NCBI GenBank assembly: GCA_910587735.1
Contig: CAJUNT010000002.1
Location: forward strand, 1 to 64,000
Origin: an uncultured Clostridia bacterium
GTDB lineage: Bacteria > Bacillota > Clostridia > Lachnospirales > Anaerotignaceae
Reading direction: 5' to 3'
Length of the DNA: 64,000 bases
The position numbers were made by a program, and so were the translations under genes. Positions 8,956 to 18,460 of the stretch are shown in pieces; position 1 is the stretch's first letter; the number at the start of each line of letters is the position of its first letter. The notes under the pieces are model-generated. The model saw nothing but the letters and a program-made list of their open reading frames with translations, was not told the origin of the DNA and ran no database searches.

Positions 8956-10251
8956 ATGAACGCAACATTTGTGGAAAAGGCAAATAATGTAGTGAAATTT
9001 ACAGTAGAGGTAGATGGTGCAACATTTGAAAAAGGTCTTACTTATGCTTATAATCAAAACAAAAATAAAATTACTTTACCTGGATTTAGAAAAGGAAAAG
9101 CACCAAGAAAATTGATAGAAGCGCAATATGGCGCAAATTTCTTCTATGAAGAAGCAATTAACCACATTTTCCCAGAAGTATATGAAGAAGCAATAACAGA
9201 ATTAGATTTAGATGTAGTAAGCCAGCCTACAATAGATGTAGAAAAAATTGATAAAGAAACAGGCGTAAAATTTATTGTAGATGTTACTGTAAAACCAGAT
9301 GTAACATTAGGACAATACAAAGGTCTTGAAGTAGAAAAAGAAAAAGTTGAAGTAACAGAAGAAGAAATTGAATCAGAATTAAAATCTATACAACAAAAAA
9401 ATGCTAGATTGGTAGAAGTAACAGATAGACCAGCAGAAGATGGTGACGTTGCAAAAATTAGTTATTTGGGCACAGTAGATGGCGTTGCTTTTGAAGGTGG
9501 ACAATCCGACAGCCATGATTTGACATTAGGTTCTCATGCTTTTATTGAAGGTTTTGAAGAACAAATTGTGGGACATAATGTAGGAGATAAATTTGATGTC
9601 AATGTAACATTCCCAGATGCATACCATGCACCAGAACTTTCTGGTAAAGATGCTGTGTTTGCAGTAGAGTTAAAAGGATTAAGTAAAAGAGAATTACCAG
9701 AATTAAATGATGAATTTGCAGAAGATGTTTCAGAATTTTCCACATTAGATGAATATAAGACAAGCATTCAGGATAAACTGACAAAGGAGAAAGAAGAAAA
9801 AGCAAAACAAATTCAAAGTGATAAACTTCTTGATGCAGCAATCGCAAATTGTACTATGGACGTACCACAAGTAATGTATGATAATAAAATTAATCAAATG
9901 ATGAGAGAATTTGAGGAAAATGTAAGCAGACAAGGCTTGACATTAGATATTTACTGCAAATACATGGGTACAACAAAAGAAGATTTGAAAGAAAACTTTA
10001 GAGAAACATCTGAAAAGAGTGTTAGAGCAAGATTGATGTTGGAAAAAGTTGCAAAAGAAGAAGGCTTAACAATTTCTGAAGAAGATTTGAAACAAGAAAT
10101 CGGAAAATTCGGAGAAAGTTATGGTATTGATGCAGAAAAGATGATTGAAATGTTTCAAGAAGGAGATAAAAAAGCATTAGAAGAAGATATGCTTGTAAGA
10201 GCAGCTTTAAAATTGATTGAAGATAATGCAAATGAAATAGAAAAAGCATAA
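8956..10251 (+). CDS. tig: Trigger factor
   Basis: Ribosome-associated chaperone and prolyl isomerase that meets new proteins at the exit tunnel. The ribosome-docking signature GFRKGKAP lies at about 43-50 in the N-terminal domain. A FKBP-type isomerase domain follows at about 150-245 and the helical C-terminal chaperone domain fills the rest. At 431 residues it is typical. AAGGAGG precedes the ATG. The order tig-clpP-clpX is the classic bacterial arrangement linking folding to proteolysis. Confidence 0.97.
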   Translation: MNATFVEKANNVVKFTVEVDGATFEKGLTYAYNQNKNKITLPGFRKGKAPRKLIEAQYGANFFYEEAINHIFPEVYEEAITELDLDVVSQPTIDVEKIDKETGVKFIVDVTVKPDVTLGQYKGLEVEKEKVEVTEEEIESELKSIQQKNARLVEVTDRPAEDGDVAKISYLGTVDGVAFEGGQSDSHDLTLGSHAFIEGFEEQIVGHNVGDKFDVNVTFPDAYHAPELSGKDAVFAVELKGLSKRELPELNDEFAEDVSEFSTLDEYKTSIQDKLTKEKEEKAKQIQSDKLLDAAIANCTMDVPQVMYDNKINQMMREFEENVSRQGLTLDIYCKYMGTTKEDLKENFRETSEKSVRARLMLEKVAKEEGLTISEEDLKQEIGKFGESYGIDAEKMIEMFQEGDKKALEEDMLVRAALKLIEDNANEIEKA

Positions 10252-10270
10252 TGATATAAAAATAATTGAG

Positions 10271-10301
10271 GGTGTGGGGTGAGGATTTAGCACTCCATAC
10301 C
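10271..10301 (+). terminator. Hairpin between tig and clpP
   Basis: GGTGTGGGGTG pairs with CACTCCATACC (11 bp with G-T pairs). The following sequence is only moderately T-rich, so it may be a partial terminator or an mRNA-processing site rather than a full stop. Confidence 0.5.
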
Positions 10302-10343
10302 TTTGATATTTTCATATAAAATTTGATTTTTGGAGGTCTTGAA

Positions 10344-10931
10344 ATGAGTTTAGTTCCAGTGGTAGTAGAACAGTCCAGCAGAGGAGAGCGTTCCTATGAT
10401 ATTTACTCAAGACTGTTAAAAGACAGAATCATATTTTTGGGAGAAGAAGTAAACGATACAACAGCGAGTCTTGTTGTTGCACAGCTTTTATTTTTAGACG
10501 CAGAGGACCCAGATAAAGATATTAATCTTTACATAAACAGTCCCGGCGGAGTGATTACAGCAGGTATGGCTATTTATGATACAATGCAGTATATTCATGC
10601 AGATGTTTCTACAATTTGTATTGGTATGGCAGCAAGTATGGGAGCTTTTCTTCTTGCAGGGGGAGCAAAAGGCAAGCGTTTTGCATTACCTAATGCAGAG
10701 GTAATGATACATCAGCCTTCTGGCGGAGCAAGGGGACAGGCAACAGAAATCCGTATCCATGCAGAAAATATATTAAAAACAAAAAGAAAATTAAATGAAA
10801 TATTGGCAGCAAATACAGGAAAAAGTATAGAAGAAATTGAAAGGGATACAGAGCGTGACAATTTTATGTCTGCTGAAGAAGCAAAGGCTTATGGTCTGAT
10901 TGATGAAATCATCACAAAACCTCAGAAATAA
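10344..10931 (+). CDS. clpP: ATP-dependent Clp protease proteolytic subunit
   Basis: Serine protease that forms the 14-subunit chamber used by ClpX and ClpC. Catalytic Ser98 lies in GMAASMG and His123 in VMIHQPSGG, with the third residue, Asp, in the TERDNFMS region. At 195 residues it is normal. The ATG at 10344 is preceded by GGAGGT; the in-frame TTG at 10323 lies upstream of that site and is not needed. clpX follows 13 bp later. Confidence 0.97.
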   Translation: MSLVPVVVEQSSRGERSYDIYSRLLKDRIIFLGEEVNDTTASLVVAQLLFLDAEDPDKDINLYINSPGGVITAGMAIYDTMQYIHADVSTICIGMAASMGAFLLAGGAKGKRFALPNAEVMIHQPSGGARGQATEIRIHAENILKTKRKLNEILAANTGKSIEEIERDTERDNFMSAEEAKAYGLIDEIITKPQK

Positions 10932-10944
10932 AGGAGATGAAACA

Positions 10945-12228
10945 ATGTCAGAAGAAAGAAAACAACTGAAATGCTCCTTCTGTGGAAAATCACAAGAACA
11001 AGTGCGTAAACTGATTGCAGGACCAAATGTATATATTTGTGATGAATGTGTAGGTTTATGTACAGATATTGTAGCAGAAGAATATGATGTTCTTGCAAAT
11101 TATGCGGAACGTGTGGAAATGCCTAAACCAAAAGAGATTAAAGAAATATTAGACCAATATGTGATAGGACAGGAAGAAGCAAAAAAAGTTCTTTCTGTTG
11201 CAGTATATAATCATTATAAAAGAATATTGGTAGATGATAAAGCTGATGATGTAGAACTGCAAAAAAGTAATGTGCTTATGGTAGGTCCTACTGGTACAGG
11301 TAAAACACTACTTGCACAGACATTAGCAAGATTGCTGAATGTACCTTTTGCCATTGCAGATGCAACTTCTTTAACAGAGGCAGGCTATGTAGGCGAAGAT
11401 GTGGAAAATATACTTTTGAAATTGATACAAGCAGCAGATTATGATATAGAAAGAGCAGAGAGAGGCATTATCTATATTGATGAAATTGATAAAATTACAA
11501 GAAAATCTGAAAATCCTTCTATTACTAGAGATGTCAGTGGAGAAGGTGTGCAACAAGCACTTTTGAAAATATTGGAAGGTACAGTAGCAAGTGTCCCTCC
11601 TCAGGGTGGAAGAAAACACCCTCATCAGGAATTTATACAAATTGATACCACAAATATATTGTTTATATGTGGTGGTGCTTTTGGGGGAATTGAAAAAATA
11701 TTGCAAACAAGATTAAATGAAAAAACCATTGGTTTTGGAGCAAGTATACAAAGTAAAACAGATAATAAAACAGGGGAACTTTTAAAACATTTAATGCCTC
11801 AGGATTTGCTGAAATATGGATTAATACCAGAGTTTATAGGAAGACTACCTGTTGTAGTAACATTGGATAATTTAGATGAACAGGCATTAATTAGAATATT
11901 AACAGAGCCTAAAAATGCATTAACAAAACAATATGAATACCTTTTTGAATTAGATAATGTTTATCTGGAATTTAAGGAAGAAGCATTGAAGGCAGTAGCA
12001 AAGCAGGCGGTGGAAAGAGAAACAGGCGCAAGAGGATTGCGTTCTATTATGGAGGAATTTATTAATACAATTATGTATGAAATTCCAACAGAAAAAAATA
12101 TTGAAAAGTGTATTATAACAGAAGATGTTGTGTTATATCATAAACAACCAGAGTATATATATAATTATAACAGACAGCCTATACAAAGAATACGAAAAAG
12201 AAAACAAAAGGGAGAAATTGTTTCATAA
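10945..12228 (+). CDS. clpX: ATP-dependent Clp protease ATP-binding subunit ClpX
   Basis: AAA+ unfoldase that feeds substrates to ClpP. An N-terminal zinc-binding domain has Cys10, Cys13, Cys32 and Cys35. Walker A GPTGTGKT is at 114-121, Walker B is IIYIDEID, and the sensor/arginine region [11 protein letters not shown] is near the C-terminus. At 427 residues it is normal. The ATG at 10945 follows AAGGAG; the longer in-frame reading overlaps clpP. A hairpin terminator closes the tig-clpP-clpX unit. Confidence 0.97.
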   Translation: MSEERKQLKCSFCGKSQEQVRKLIAGPNVYICDECVGLCTDIVAEEYDVLANYAERVEMPKPKEIKEILDQYVIGQEEAKKVLSVAVYNHYKRILVDDKADDVELQKSNVLMVGPTGTGKTLLAQTLARLLNVPFAIADATSLTEAGYVGEDVENILLKLIQAADYDIERAERGIIYIDEIDKITRKSENPSITRDVSGEGVQQALLKILEGTVASVPPQGGRKHPHQEFIQIDTTNILFICGGAFGGIEKILQTRLNEKTIGFGASIQSKTDNKTGELLKHLMPQDLLKYGLIPEFIGRLPVVVTLDNLDEQALIRILTEPKNALTKQYEYLFELDNVYLEFKEEALKAVAKQAVERETGARGLRSIMEEFINTIMYEIPTEKNIEKCIITEDVVLYHKQPEYIYNYNRQPIQRIRKRKQKGEIVS

Positions 12229-12237
12229 AATGAAAAT

Positions 12238-12273
12238 AAAACCTTTGCCTAAATTAGGCAGAGGTTTTATTTT
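12238..12273 (+). terminator. Terminator after clpX
   Basis: A 12-bp stem AAAACCTTTGCC/GGCAGAGGTTTT (one G-T pair) is followed by ATTTT. Confidence 0.85.
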
Positions 12274-12464
12274 GATTATAGAAAAAATGTAATTAATTTG
12301 AAAATATAGTAAATTATTTATATTTTTTATGCTTATCAATAAAAATAATATAGCAAAAAAATAAATTTAATGAAAAAGCGTCTGTTATTGTAAATAAAAG
12401 GTAAGCAAATTGACACAATGAAAAATTTAAATACTATAAAATTTAGGAATTTTTAATAAATATA

Positions 12465-12493
12465 TTGACATATAAATGACAATGGTGTAAAGT
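12465..12493 (+). promoter_or_regulatory. Upstream sigma-A promoter (P1)
   Basis: TTGACA, 17-bp spacer ending in TG, TAAAGT (extended -10). Predicted transcription start is near 12500, directly before a terminator-like hairpin. Confidence 0.6.
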
Positions 12494-12504
12494 ATGAGTG
12501 TAAG

Positions 12505-12553
12505 AAAAAACAATACATGTATAAAAAATAATACAAATTCTGTATTGTTTTTT
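12505..12553 (+). terminator. Terminator-like hairpin directly after P1
   Basis: AAAAAACAATACA and its exact complement TGTATTGTTTTTT flank a 23-nt loop. The 3' arm supplies a T6-7 tract. Placed about 5 nt after the predicted start of P1, it would yield a transcript of only about 55 nt or act as an attenuator. Confidence 0.55.
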
Positions 12554-12836
12554 ACTATAATATTTCGCATACAAAGTATTTTGCATTTTTATGAAATAGT
12601 CATGAAATACAATGCAATATTATTTTTATGGAAATGAATAATTTTTTTTTGTGAAAACAGATGAAAAATTTTATATTTTTCGAAAAGATTTTGTTAACAC
12701 AAGCAGATTAAAACAGAAAAAAGGGGATTTTGTTGCACAAAATGCAAATAAAGTTTGTTTCTGATTGGTATTGGCAATATGTCGGTATATTAACAGAAAA
12801 ATGTAGCTTTTTATAGAATATTTTACCATAAATATG

Positions 12837-12866
12837 TTGACAAAATTTAAACAAACATGGTATCAT
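12837..12866 (+). promoter_or_regulatory. Proximal sigma-A promoter (P2) of the dehydrogenase-etf operon
   Basis: TTGACA, 18-bp spacer, TATCAT, giving a leader of about 140 nt before the ATG at 13016. Confidence 0.6.
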
Positions 12867-13015
12867 TTTGATAAGGACGCTGTATTTCTTTTTTGCATGA
12901 AAAACGGTTGTCAAGACCTCTTTTTTCAAAAGTAATTGGGTCGGTTTTAGTTAAATAGCTGATGGACAGTAAATCAGTTGTTTAAAATTTATTAAACATA
13001 TAGGAGGAATATTAA

Positions 13016-14155
13016 ATGGATTTCAAATTAACAAAAGCACAATTGTTACAGCAAGAATTATTCAGAAACTTCGCTGAAACAGAAATTAAACCAATCGCAA
13101 AAGATATGGACGAAGCTGAGGAATATTCTCAAGAATTGATTGCTAAGCTTCAGAAAATCGGTGCTTTCGGTATTCCTTACTCCAGAGAGTATGGCGGACA
13201 GGGTGCTGATGTATTAACATATACATTAGCTATGGAAGAAATGTCTAAAGTAGATGCTTCTACAGGTATTACACTTTCTGTACACACATCTCTTTGCTGT
13301 GCATGTATCAATGAATTTGGTACTGAGGAACAAAAACAAGAATTCTTGAGACCATTGGTAGATGGCACAAAAACTGGCTGCTATGGTTTAACAGAGCCTA
13401 ATGCTGGTACAGACGCTGCTGGCGTACAAACAACAGCAGATAAAGATGGCGATGACTATATCATAAACGGTTCTAAAATGTTTACAACAAACTCTGGTTT
13501 TGCTGATACATTTGTAGTATTTGCATTAACAGATAAATCTAAAGGTCCTAGAGGAATGTCTGCATTTGTACTTGATAGAACAATGCCTGGTATTTCTGTA
13601 AGTGATAACATAGAACGTATGGGTATTAGAGCAGCTTCTAACTGTGCTGTTACATATGAAAACGTGAGAGTACCTGCAAGCAGAATGCTTGGTAAAGAAG
13701 GACAAGGCTACAAAATTGCTATGACAGCATTAGGTGGCGGACGTATTGGTATCGGTGCACAATCCGTAGGTATTGCACAGGGTGCGATTGATGAAGCTAT
13801 GAAATATGTAAAAGAAAGAAAACAAGGCGGAAGAACAATCAATAAATATCAGAATACACAATTCAAATTAGCTGAATGCCAAACAAAAGTAGATGCAGCT
13901 AGATTGATGGTTTGGAGAGCTGCTACAGCAAAAGATAACCATGAAAACTATGCACCATTAGCAGCTATGTGTAAATTGTTTGCTTCTGATGTAGCAAATG
14001 AAGTAACAAGAGTTTGCGTACAACTTCTTGGTGGTTATGGCTATTGCCGTGAATATCCAGTTGAAAGAGCAATGAGAGATGCGAAAATTACAGAAATCTA
14101 TGAAGGTACTTCTGAAGCTATGAAGATGATCATCTCCGGTTCTATGAAGGTTTGA
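13016..14155 (+). CDS. Acyl-CoA dehydrogenase, probable acryloyl-CoA reductase/propionyl-CoA dehydrogenase
   Basis: FAD enzyme of the short-chain acyl-CoA dehydrogenase family. In this context it most likely reduces acryloyl-CoA to propionyl-CoA with electrons from the EtfAB pair encoded next. Residues 1-115 form the N-terminal helical domain and the middle beta domain carries CYGLTEPNAGTDAAG near 125. Catalytic base Glu363 lies in the conserved IYEGTSE. At 379 residues it is standard. A strong AGGAGG precedes the ATG. Codon use is richer in GCT, TCT, TTC and AAC than its neighbours, as expected for a very highly expressed gene. Butyryl-CoA as alternative substrate cannot be excluded from sequence alone. 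Confidence 0.9.
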   Translation: MDFKLTKAQLLQQELFRNFAETEIKPIAKDMDEAEEYSQELIAKLQKIGAFGIPYSREYGGQGADVLTYTLAMEEMSKVDASTGITLSVHTSLCCACINEFGTEEQKQEFLRPLVDGTKTGCYGLTEPNAGTDAAGVQTTADKDGDDYIINGSKMFTTNSGFADTFVVFALTDKSKGPRGMSAFVLDRTMPGISVSDNIERMGIRAASNCAVTYENVRVPASRMLGKEGQGYKIAMTALGGGRIGIGAQSVGIAQGAIDEAMKYVKERKQGGRTINKYQNTQFKLAECQTKVDAARLMVWRAATAKDNHENYAPLAAMCKLFASDVANEVTRVCVQLLGGYGYCREYPVERAMRDAKITEIYEGTSEAMKMIISGSMKV

Positions 14156-14204
14156 TAAACAATTACAGAAAACTAAATATGAAAATTTCGGAAGGAGAAC
14201 TATA

Positions 14205-14999
14205 ATGAAAATCGTTGTATGTATTAAACAAGTACCAGACACAGTTGAAGTTAAAATTGACCCAAAAACAGGCACTCTGATAAGAGATGGCGTTCCTAGT
14301 ATTATCAATCCAGATGATAAAACAGGTATTGAAGCTGCATTACAGTTAAAAGAAAAAATGGCTGGAAGCACAGTTACAGTAGTATCCATGGGACCTCCTC
14401 AGGCAGACGTTGCTTTGAGAGAAGCATTAGCTATGGGTTGTGATGAAGCAATACTCGTTTCTGGTAGAGAATTTGGTGGTTCTGATACATATGCTACATC
14501 TGGTATTTTGGCAGCTGCATTAAAAACATTAGATTATGATGTAATTATTACAGGTCGTCAAGCTATCGATGGTGACACAGCACAGGTTGGACCACAGATT
14601 GGTGAAAAACTTTCTTTACCACAGGTATCTTATGTGGAAGAAATCCAAGAAGTTGCAGCTGACCACCTTGTTGTAAGAAGACAATTTGAAGATGGATACC
14701 ACATCATCAAAATTAAAACACCTTGCCTTTTGACAGCAATTGCTGAATTAGCACAACCAAGATATATGAGTGTTAGAGGCGTTGTAGAAGCATATGAAAA
14801 AGATATTAAAGTACTTGGATTTGAAGATTTAAAAGATAACCTTGAGCTTGATATGATTGGCTTGAAGGGTTCACCAACAAACGTATATCAGTCCTTCACA
14901 AAAGAAGTAAAAGGCGCTGGTACAATCCTCAAAGATTTGTCTGCTGAACAAGCTGTTAAAGCTATTGTTGACAAATTGGAAGAAAAATTCATTATCTAA
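14205..14999 (+). CDS. etfB: Electron transfer flavoprotein beta subunit
   Basis: Small Etf subunit that binds AMP or a second FAD and passes electrons to the neighbouring acyl-CoA dehydrogenase. The stretches KQVPDTVEVKID (8-19), AMGCDEAILVS (about 77-87) and GRQAIDGDTAQVGPQ (about 120-134) are typical of clostridial EtfB. At 264 residues it is normal. A GGAGAA ribosome site precedes the ATG. Whether this Etf bifurcates electrons cannot be settled by eye; the C. propionicum homologue is described as a non-bifurcating acryloyl-CoA reductase partner. Confidence 0.93.
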   Translation: MKIVVCIKQVPDTVEVKIDPKTGTLIRDGVPSIINPDDKTGIEAALQLKEKMAGSTVTVVSMGPPQADVALREALAMGCDEAILVSGREFGGSDTYATSGILAAALKTLDYDVIITGRQAIDGDTAQVGPQIGEKLSLPQVSYVEEIQEVAADHLVVRRQFEDGYHIIKIKTPCLLTAIAELAQPRYMSVRGVVEAYEKDIKVLGFEDLKDNLELDMIGLKGSPTNVYQSFTKEVKGAGTILKDLSAEQAVKAIVDKLEEKFII

Positions 15000-15044
15000 T
15001 TAACAAACAAATCGTTAGAATTATTAAAGGAGGAGAACCCTACA

Positions 15045-16097
15045 ATGAGTAAAGGTATATATGTAGTAGTTGAACAGAGAAGCGGAAAAGTACAAAACGT
15101 TGGACTTGAGCTGATTGGCGAGGCTACAAGATTAAAAGAAGATTTGAAAGACGACGTAGTTGCTGTATTACTTGGTGATGGTGTAGAAGGCGAAGTTGAT
15201 AAATTATTCCACTATGGTGCAGATAAAGTTGTATTGATTCAACACCCATATTTGAAAGAATATGTTACAGAGCCATATACAAAAGCATTGGCACAGGTTG
15301 TAAAAGAATATGACCCAGAAATTATGCTTTTTGGCGCATCCTCTATCGGTCGTGACGTTGCTCCTAGATTAGCAAGCCGTGTTAGAACAGGACTTGTTGC
15401 TGACTGTACAGGTTTAAGAATGGCTAAAACCGAAGAAGAAATTGCTAAAGAAGAATCTATGGGCTGTACAGATGGTACAAGAGCATTGCTCATGACACGT
15501 CCTGCATTTGGTGGTAACCTGATGGCTACATTAATGTGCCCAAGAACAAAACCACAAATGGCTACTGTACGTCCTGGTGTTATGAAAAGAATAGCAAAAG
15601 ACGAAAGTAGAAAAGGCGAAGTAATTAAATTAGATGTTGCATTTACAGATGCTGACATGAATGTTGAAATCATGGAAGTTGTAAAAGCAGAAAAGAAATC
15701 TATCGACTTAACAGAAGCAAAATTGATTGTTTCTGGTGGTCGTGGTATTGGTGGTCCAGAAGGCTTCGATTTAGTAAGAGATGTAGCTGATGCACTTGGT
15801 GCAGAAGTTGGTTCTTCTAGAGCTTGTGTTGACGCTGGTTGGATTGAAAAAGACCGTCAGGTTGGTCAAACAGGTAAAACAGTTAGACCTGATTTGTATC
15901 TTGCTTGCGGTATCTCTGGCGCTATTCAGCACGTTGCTGGTATGGAAGGTTCTGAGCTTGTTATTTCTATCAATAAAAATGACACAGCAGCAATATTCGA
16001 TGTTTCCGATTTAGGTATTGTTGGTGACGTAAAAGTTATCCTTCCTAAATTAGCAGAAGCTATCAGAAAAGCAAAAGCTGAAAAAGCTGCTCAGTAA
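15045..16097 (+). CDS. etfA: Electron transfer flavoprotein alpha subunit
   Basis: Large Etf subunit. The N-terminal half is the Etf alpha/beta fold. The C-terminal FAD domain begins near residue 220 with VSGGRGIGGPEGF and includes SSRACVDAGWI and GISGAIQH. There is no N-terminal ferredoxin domain, unlike some clostridial EtfA proteins. At 350 residues it is normal. AAGGAGGAG precedes the ATG, and the gene sits 45 bp after etfB with the same highly expressed codon pattern. Confidence 0.94.
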   Translation: MSKGIYVVVEQRSGKVQNVGLELIGEATRLKEDLKDDVVAVLLGDGVEGEVDKLFHYGADKVVLIQHPYLKEYVTEPYTKALAQVVKEYDPEIMLFGASSIGRDVAPRLASRVRTGLVADCTGLRMAKTEEEIAKEESMGCTDGTRALLMTRPAFGGNLMATLMCPRTKPQMATVRPGVMKRIAKDESRKGEVIKLDVAFTDADMNVEIMEVVKAEKKSIDLTEAKLIVSGGRGIGGPEGFDLVRDVADALGAEVGSSRACVDAGWIEKDRQVGQTGKTVRPDLYLACGISGAIQHVAGMEGSELVISINKNDTAAIFDVSDLGIVGDVKVILPKLAEAIRKAKAEKAAQ

Positions 16098-16157
16098 TCT
16101 GATACTGTTAATCAATATAAAATATAGAAATTGTGTCCACGCGGTGTAACAAATATA

Positions 16158-16190
16158 CCCCCTTGCAATATTGCAAGGGGGGTTTATGTT
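16158..16190 (+). terminator. Terminator after etfA
   Basis: A fully self-complementary 24-nt segment (CCCCCTTGCAAT and its complement) is followed by TTTATGTTTTT. It lies between convergent genes. Confidence 0.88.
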
Positions 16191-16216
16191 TTTACTATGA
16201 AATGAAATGTTAAAAT

Positions 16217-16834
16217 TTAATTTTTATTTAATGAAACAAAGTATTTTATCATTTCAACGGTGTTGTCTATACCTAATTTACTGCTATCAAGTGTAATATC
16301 ATAATGGTCTACAGCGCCCCATTTTTTGTCAGAATAAAAATTATAATAACTGGCGCGTTGCTTATCAATTTTGTGTATTGTTTCCTCTGCTTTTTCAGGT
16401 GCAATACCATATTCTTCTATGACACGTTTTACTCTGTATTGTAAATCAGCATGAATAAATACATTAATACAATTTACATTATAATCAGCTAAGGCATAAT
16501 CTGCACAACGACCAATCATAACACAAGAGCCTTTATCTGCGATATTACGTATGGCATCAAACTGTGCTAAAAAAAGCTTGTGATTGAGTGGTAAATGACT
16601 GCCAGAATAATTTGGACTGTAAGTTCCAGCAACAATAGAATATAAAAAGCTGCCTGTTGGTTTTTCGTCCATTGTTTCTAATATTTCCTCAGAAAAACCA
16701 CTTTCTTTTGCTGCAATAGTTAATAATTCTTTATCATAACAAGGTATGTTTAAGTCCTTTGCTAATTTTTGCCCTATCATTCTTCCACCACTGCCATATT
16801 GTCTTCCTATTGTAATTATAAATTTTTCATTCAT
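16217..16834 (-). CDS. Cytidylate kinase-like family protein (copy 1)
   Basis: A 205-residue protein of the cytidylate kinase-like family (AAA P-loop kinase fold). The N-terminal glycine-rich loop GRQYGSGGRMIG is at 10-21, followed by CYDKELL, the conserved VMIGRCADY near residue 100, and an Arg-rich segment DLQYRVKRV before the lid. It differs from true Cmk, so substrate is unknown. The ATG at 16834 follows AAGGAGA; a longer in-frame start lacks a ribosome site. It is convergent with etfA. A clear paralogue lies at 60499-61113. Confidence 0.85.
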   Translation of the reverse strand: MNEKFIITIGRQYGSGGRMIGQKLAKDLNIPCYDKELLTIAAKESGFSEEILETMDEKPTGSFLYSIVAGTYSPNYSGSHLPLNHKLFLAQFDAIRNIADKGSCVMIGRCADYALADYNVNCINVFIHADLQYRVKRVIEEYGIAPEKAEETIHKIDKQRASYYNFYSDKKWGAVDHYDITLDSSKLGIDNTVEMIKYFVSLNKN

Positions 16835-17003
16835 AATAGTTTCTCCTTTTTGATTATAAATTTTTAAAAGCAACAATTTATATTTAGTACATATAGTATA
16901 ACATATTTTTTGTGTTTTGTTAATATTTTTTTGAATTTTATTAGCAAGTTTATTATGCTTGTGGTATGATAAAGTGTAATGATAATGAAAGGAGTTAATG
17001 ATA

Positions 17004-17873
17004 ATGAAAATAGGCAGAAATGACCCTTGCTGGTGTGGAAGTCATAAAAAATATAAATCATGTCATTTAGCATTTGATGAAAAGCTGGAAAACATGAAAA
17101 ATGAAGGAATATTAGTGCCTCCTCATGAAATTATTAAAACACCAGAGCAAGTAGAGGGTATTCGGGAAGCTGGAAAGTTAAATACAGCAGTATTAGACTT
17201 GGTAGCAGAACATATAATAGAAGGAATGAATACAGAAGAAATTAATGTATTAGTGCATGATTATACTATAAAACATGGGGGAATACCTGCACCATTGCAT
17301 TATAAAGGATTTCCTAAAAGCGTTTGCACGTCTATTAATGATGAGGTGTGTCATGGTATTCCAGATAAAAATAGAGTATTAAAAAATGGGGATATTGTTA
17401 ATGTGGATGTGACAACAATATTAAATGGATATTATGCAGATGCTTCTCGTATGTTTTGTATTGGGGAAGTATCATCAGAGGCTAAAAAATTAGTAGATGT
17501 TACAAAAGAATGTTTGGACGCAGGATTAGCCGCAGTGAAAGCATGGGGATATTTGGGAGATGTAGGCTATGCAGTGAATACATTAGCTCAAAAAAATGGA
17601 TATTCTGTTGTGGAAGAAATAGGCGGACATGGAGTAGGATTAAAATTTCATGAAGAGCCATATGTTTGTCATATAGGTAAAAAAAATACAGGTATGCTTT
17701 TAGTGCCAGGAATGGTATTTACCATAGAACCTATGATAAATGCAGGAAAAAGAGAAGTATATCAAGATGCTCAAAATGGCTGGACAATCTATACACAAGA
17801 TGGTACACTATCAGCACAGTGGGAATATACAGTCGCGATTACAGAAAATGGTATTGAAGTATTAACAAAATAA
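17004..17873 (+). CDS. map: Methionine aminopeptidase, type I, with SEC-C motif
   Basis: Removes N-terminal methionine from new proteins. Residues 1-21 form a SEC-C zinc motif with Cys9, Cys11, Cys20 and His21. The pita-bread catalytic domain follows, with metal ligands in VDVTTI, YYADASR, GGHGVG, FTIEPM and WEYTV. At 289 residues it is the length of SEC-C-type MetAP. ATG 17004 is preferred: GGAG lies 9 nt upstream, whereas ATG 16998 is only 3 nt from it. It is divergent from the kinase-like gene and monocistronic. Confidence 0.95.
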   Translation: MKIGRNDPCWCGSHKKYKSCHLAFDEKLENMKNEGILVPPHEIIKTPEQVEGIREAGKLNTAVLDLVAEHIIEGMNTEEINVLVHDYTIKHGGIPAPLHYKGFPKSVCTSINDEVCHGIPDKNRVLKNGDIVNVDVTTILNGYYADASRMFCIGEVSSEAKKLVDVTKECLDAGLAAVKAWGYLGDVGYAVNTLAQKNGYSVVEEIGGHGVGLKFHEEPYVCHIGKKNTGMLLVPGMVFTIEPMINAGKREVYQDAQNGWTIYTQDGTLSAQWEYTVAITENGIEVLTK

Positions 17874-17901
17874 AACTTGATTTTTAAATAATATAACTAC
17901 T

Positions 17902-17937
17902 AAAAAGGCAAAATTTTTATATTGATTTTGTCTTTTT
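17902..17937 (+). terminator. Terminator after map
   Basis: AAAAAGGCAAAAT pairs with ATTTTGTCTTTTT (one G-T pair), ending in T5. Confidence 0.8.
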
Positions 17938-18247
17938 ACATTTTTGAAGATTTATTAACAAAGATATTGCGAACAGTGTATTTATTTGTAAAAAATGCTA
18001 TTTTTTATCATAAATAAAAATTTAAAGTATAATAAAAAAATAAACTACATATTGGCTAAAAAAGTAAATTATTTTTTTTTATAAAAATACAATATGAACA
18101 AATAAAAAAGTAAATACTATAAAAAAAAATAATATAAAACAGTCATATTTTTTTAACCATAAACTGTAAAAAAACAATTTATAGTGAAATAATAGGATTT
18201 CATTTGAAAAAAATTATAAAATTAAAATAAATTTTTAACAATATTAG
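17938..18247. other. AT-rich intergenic region upstream of lcdC
   Basis: About 310 bp with very high A+T and long A and T runs. No coding potential and no recognised RNA element. A TTAACAA half-site of the Rex type occurs at about 18235, but its partner half is missing. Confidence 0.5.
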
Positions 18248-18276
18248 TTGCAATCAATAAATAAAGATGGTATAAT
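18248..18276 (+). promoter_or_regulatory. Sigma-A promoter of lcdC-lcdA-lcdB-pct
   Basis: TTGCAA, 17-bp spacer, perfect TATAAT. The predicted start near 18283 gives a leader of about 180 nt. Confidence 0.8.
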
Positions 18277-18419
18277 GAACGAAAGTGATAAAGAAAACAC
18301 AAAACAATACTTTATCATTGGTAATTTTAATGTGCTTATATTGAAAAATATAAGTATTTTCTATTGTATTTTATTAAAAATGACAAATTTTTCGTACAAA
18401 AGCCAAAAAGATATTTTAT

Positions 18420-18446
18420 AAAAACTGAATGATAAATACAGTTTTT
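18420..18446 (+). promoter_or_regulatory. Hairpin abutting the lcdC ribosome-binding site
   Basis: AAAAACTG and CAGTTTTT pair across an 11-nt loop. The next base begins AAGGAGG, the lcdC ribosome site. Such a 5' hairpin could protect the mRNA or affect ribosome access. Another hairpin (CTTATAT/ATATAAG, about 18335-18355) lies upstream in the same leader. Confidence 0.5.
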
Positions 18447-18460
18447 AAGGAGGTTATTTC

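Larger units (their letters stand above)
12274..13015. other. Long regulatory intergenic region before the acyl-CoA dehydrogenase
   Basis: About 740 bp, strongly AT-rich, without a credible gene. It holds two sigma-A-like promoters (12465-12493 and 12837-12866) and a perfect 13-bp-arm hairpin with a T tract at 12505-12553. The remaining sequence shows no recognised riboswitch. The length and double-promoter layout suggest regulated or strong expression of the fermentation genes downstream. Confidence 0.6.

Noticed and set aside
12708..12929. 73-codon minus-strand open frame in the gap before the acyl-CoA dehydrogenase
   Set aside because: No ribosome site, Lys/Phe/Cys-rich sequence typical of AT-rich noise, and it overlaps the plus-strand promoter P2.
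12685..18245. Rex-type redox operator half-sites (TTGTTAA near 12692, TTAACAA near 18235)
   Set aside because: Only one half of the palindrome is present in each place; such half-sites are expected by chance at this base composition.
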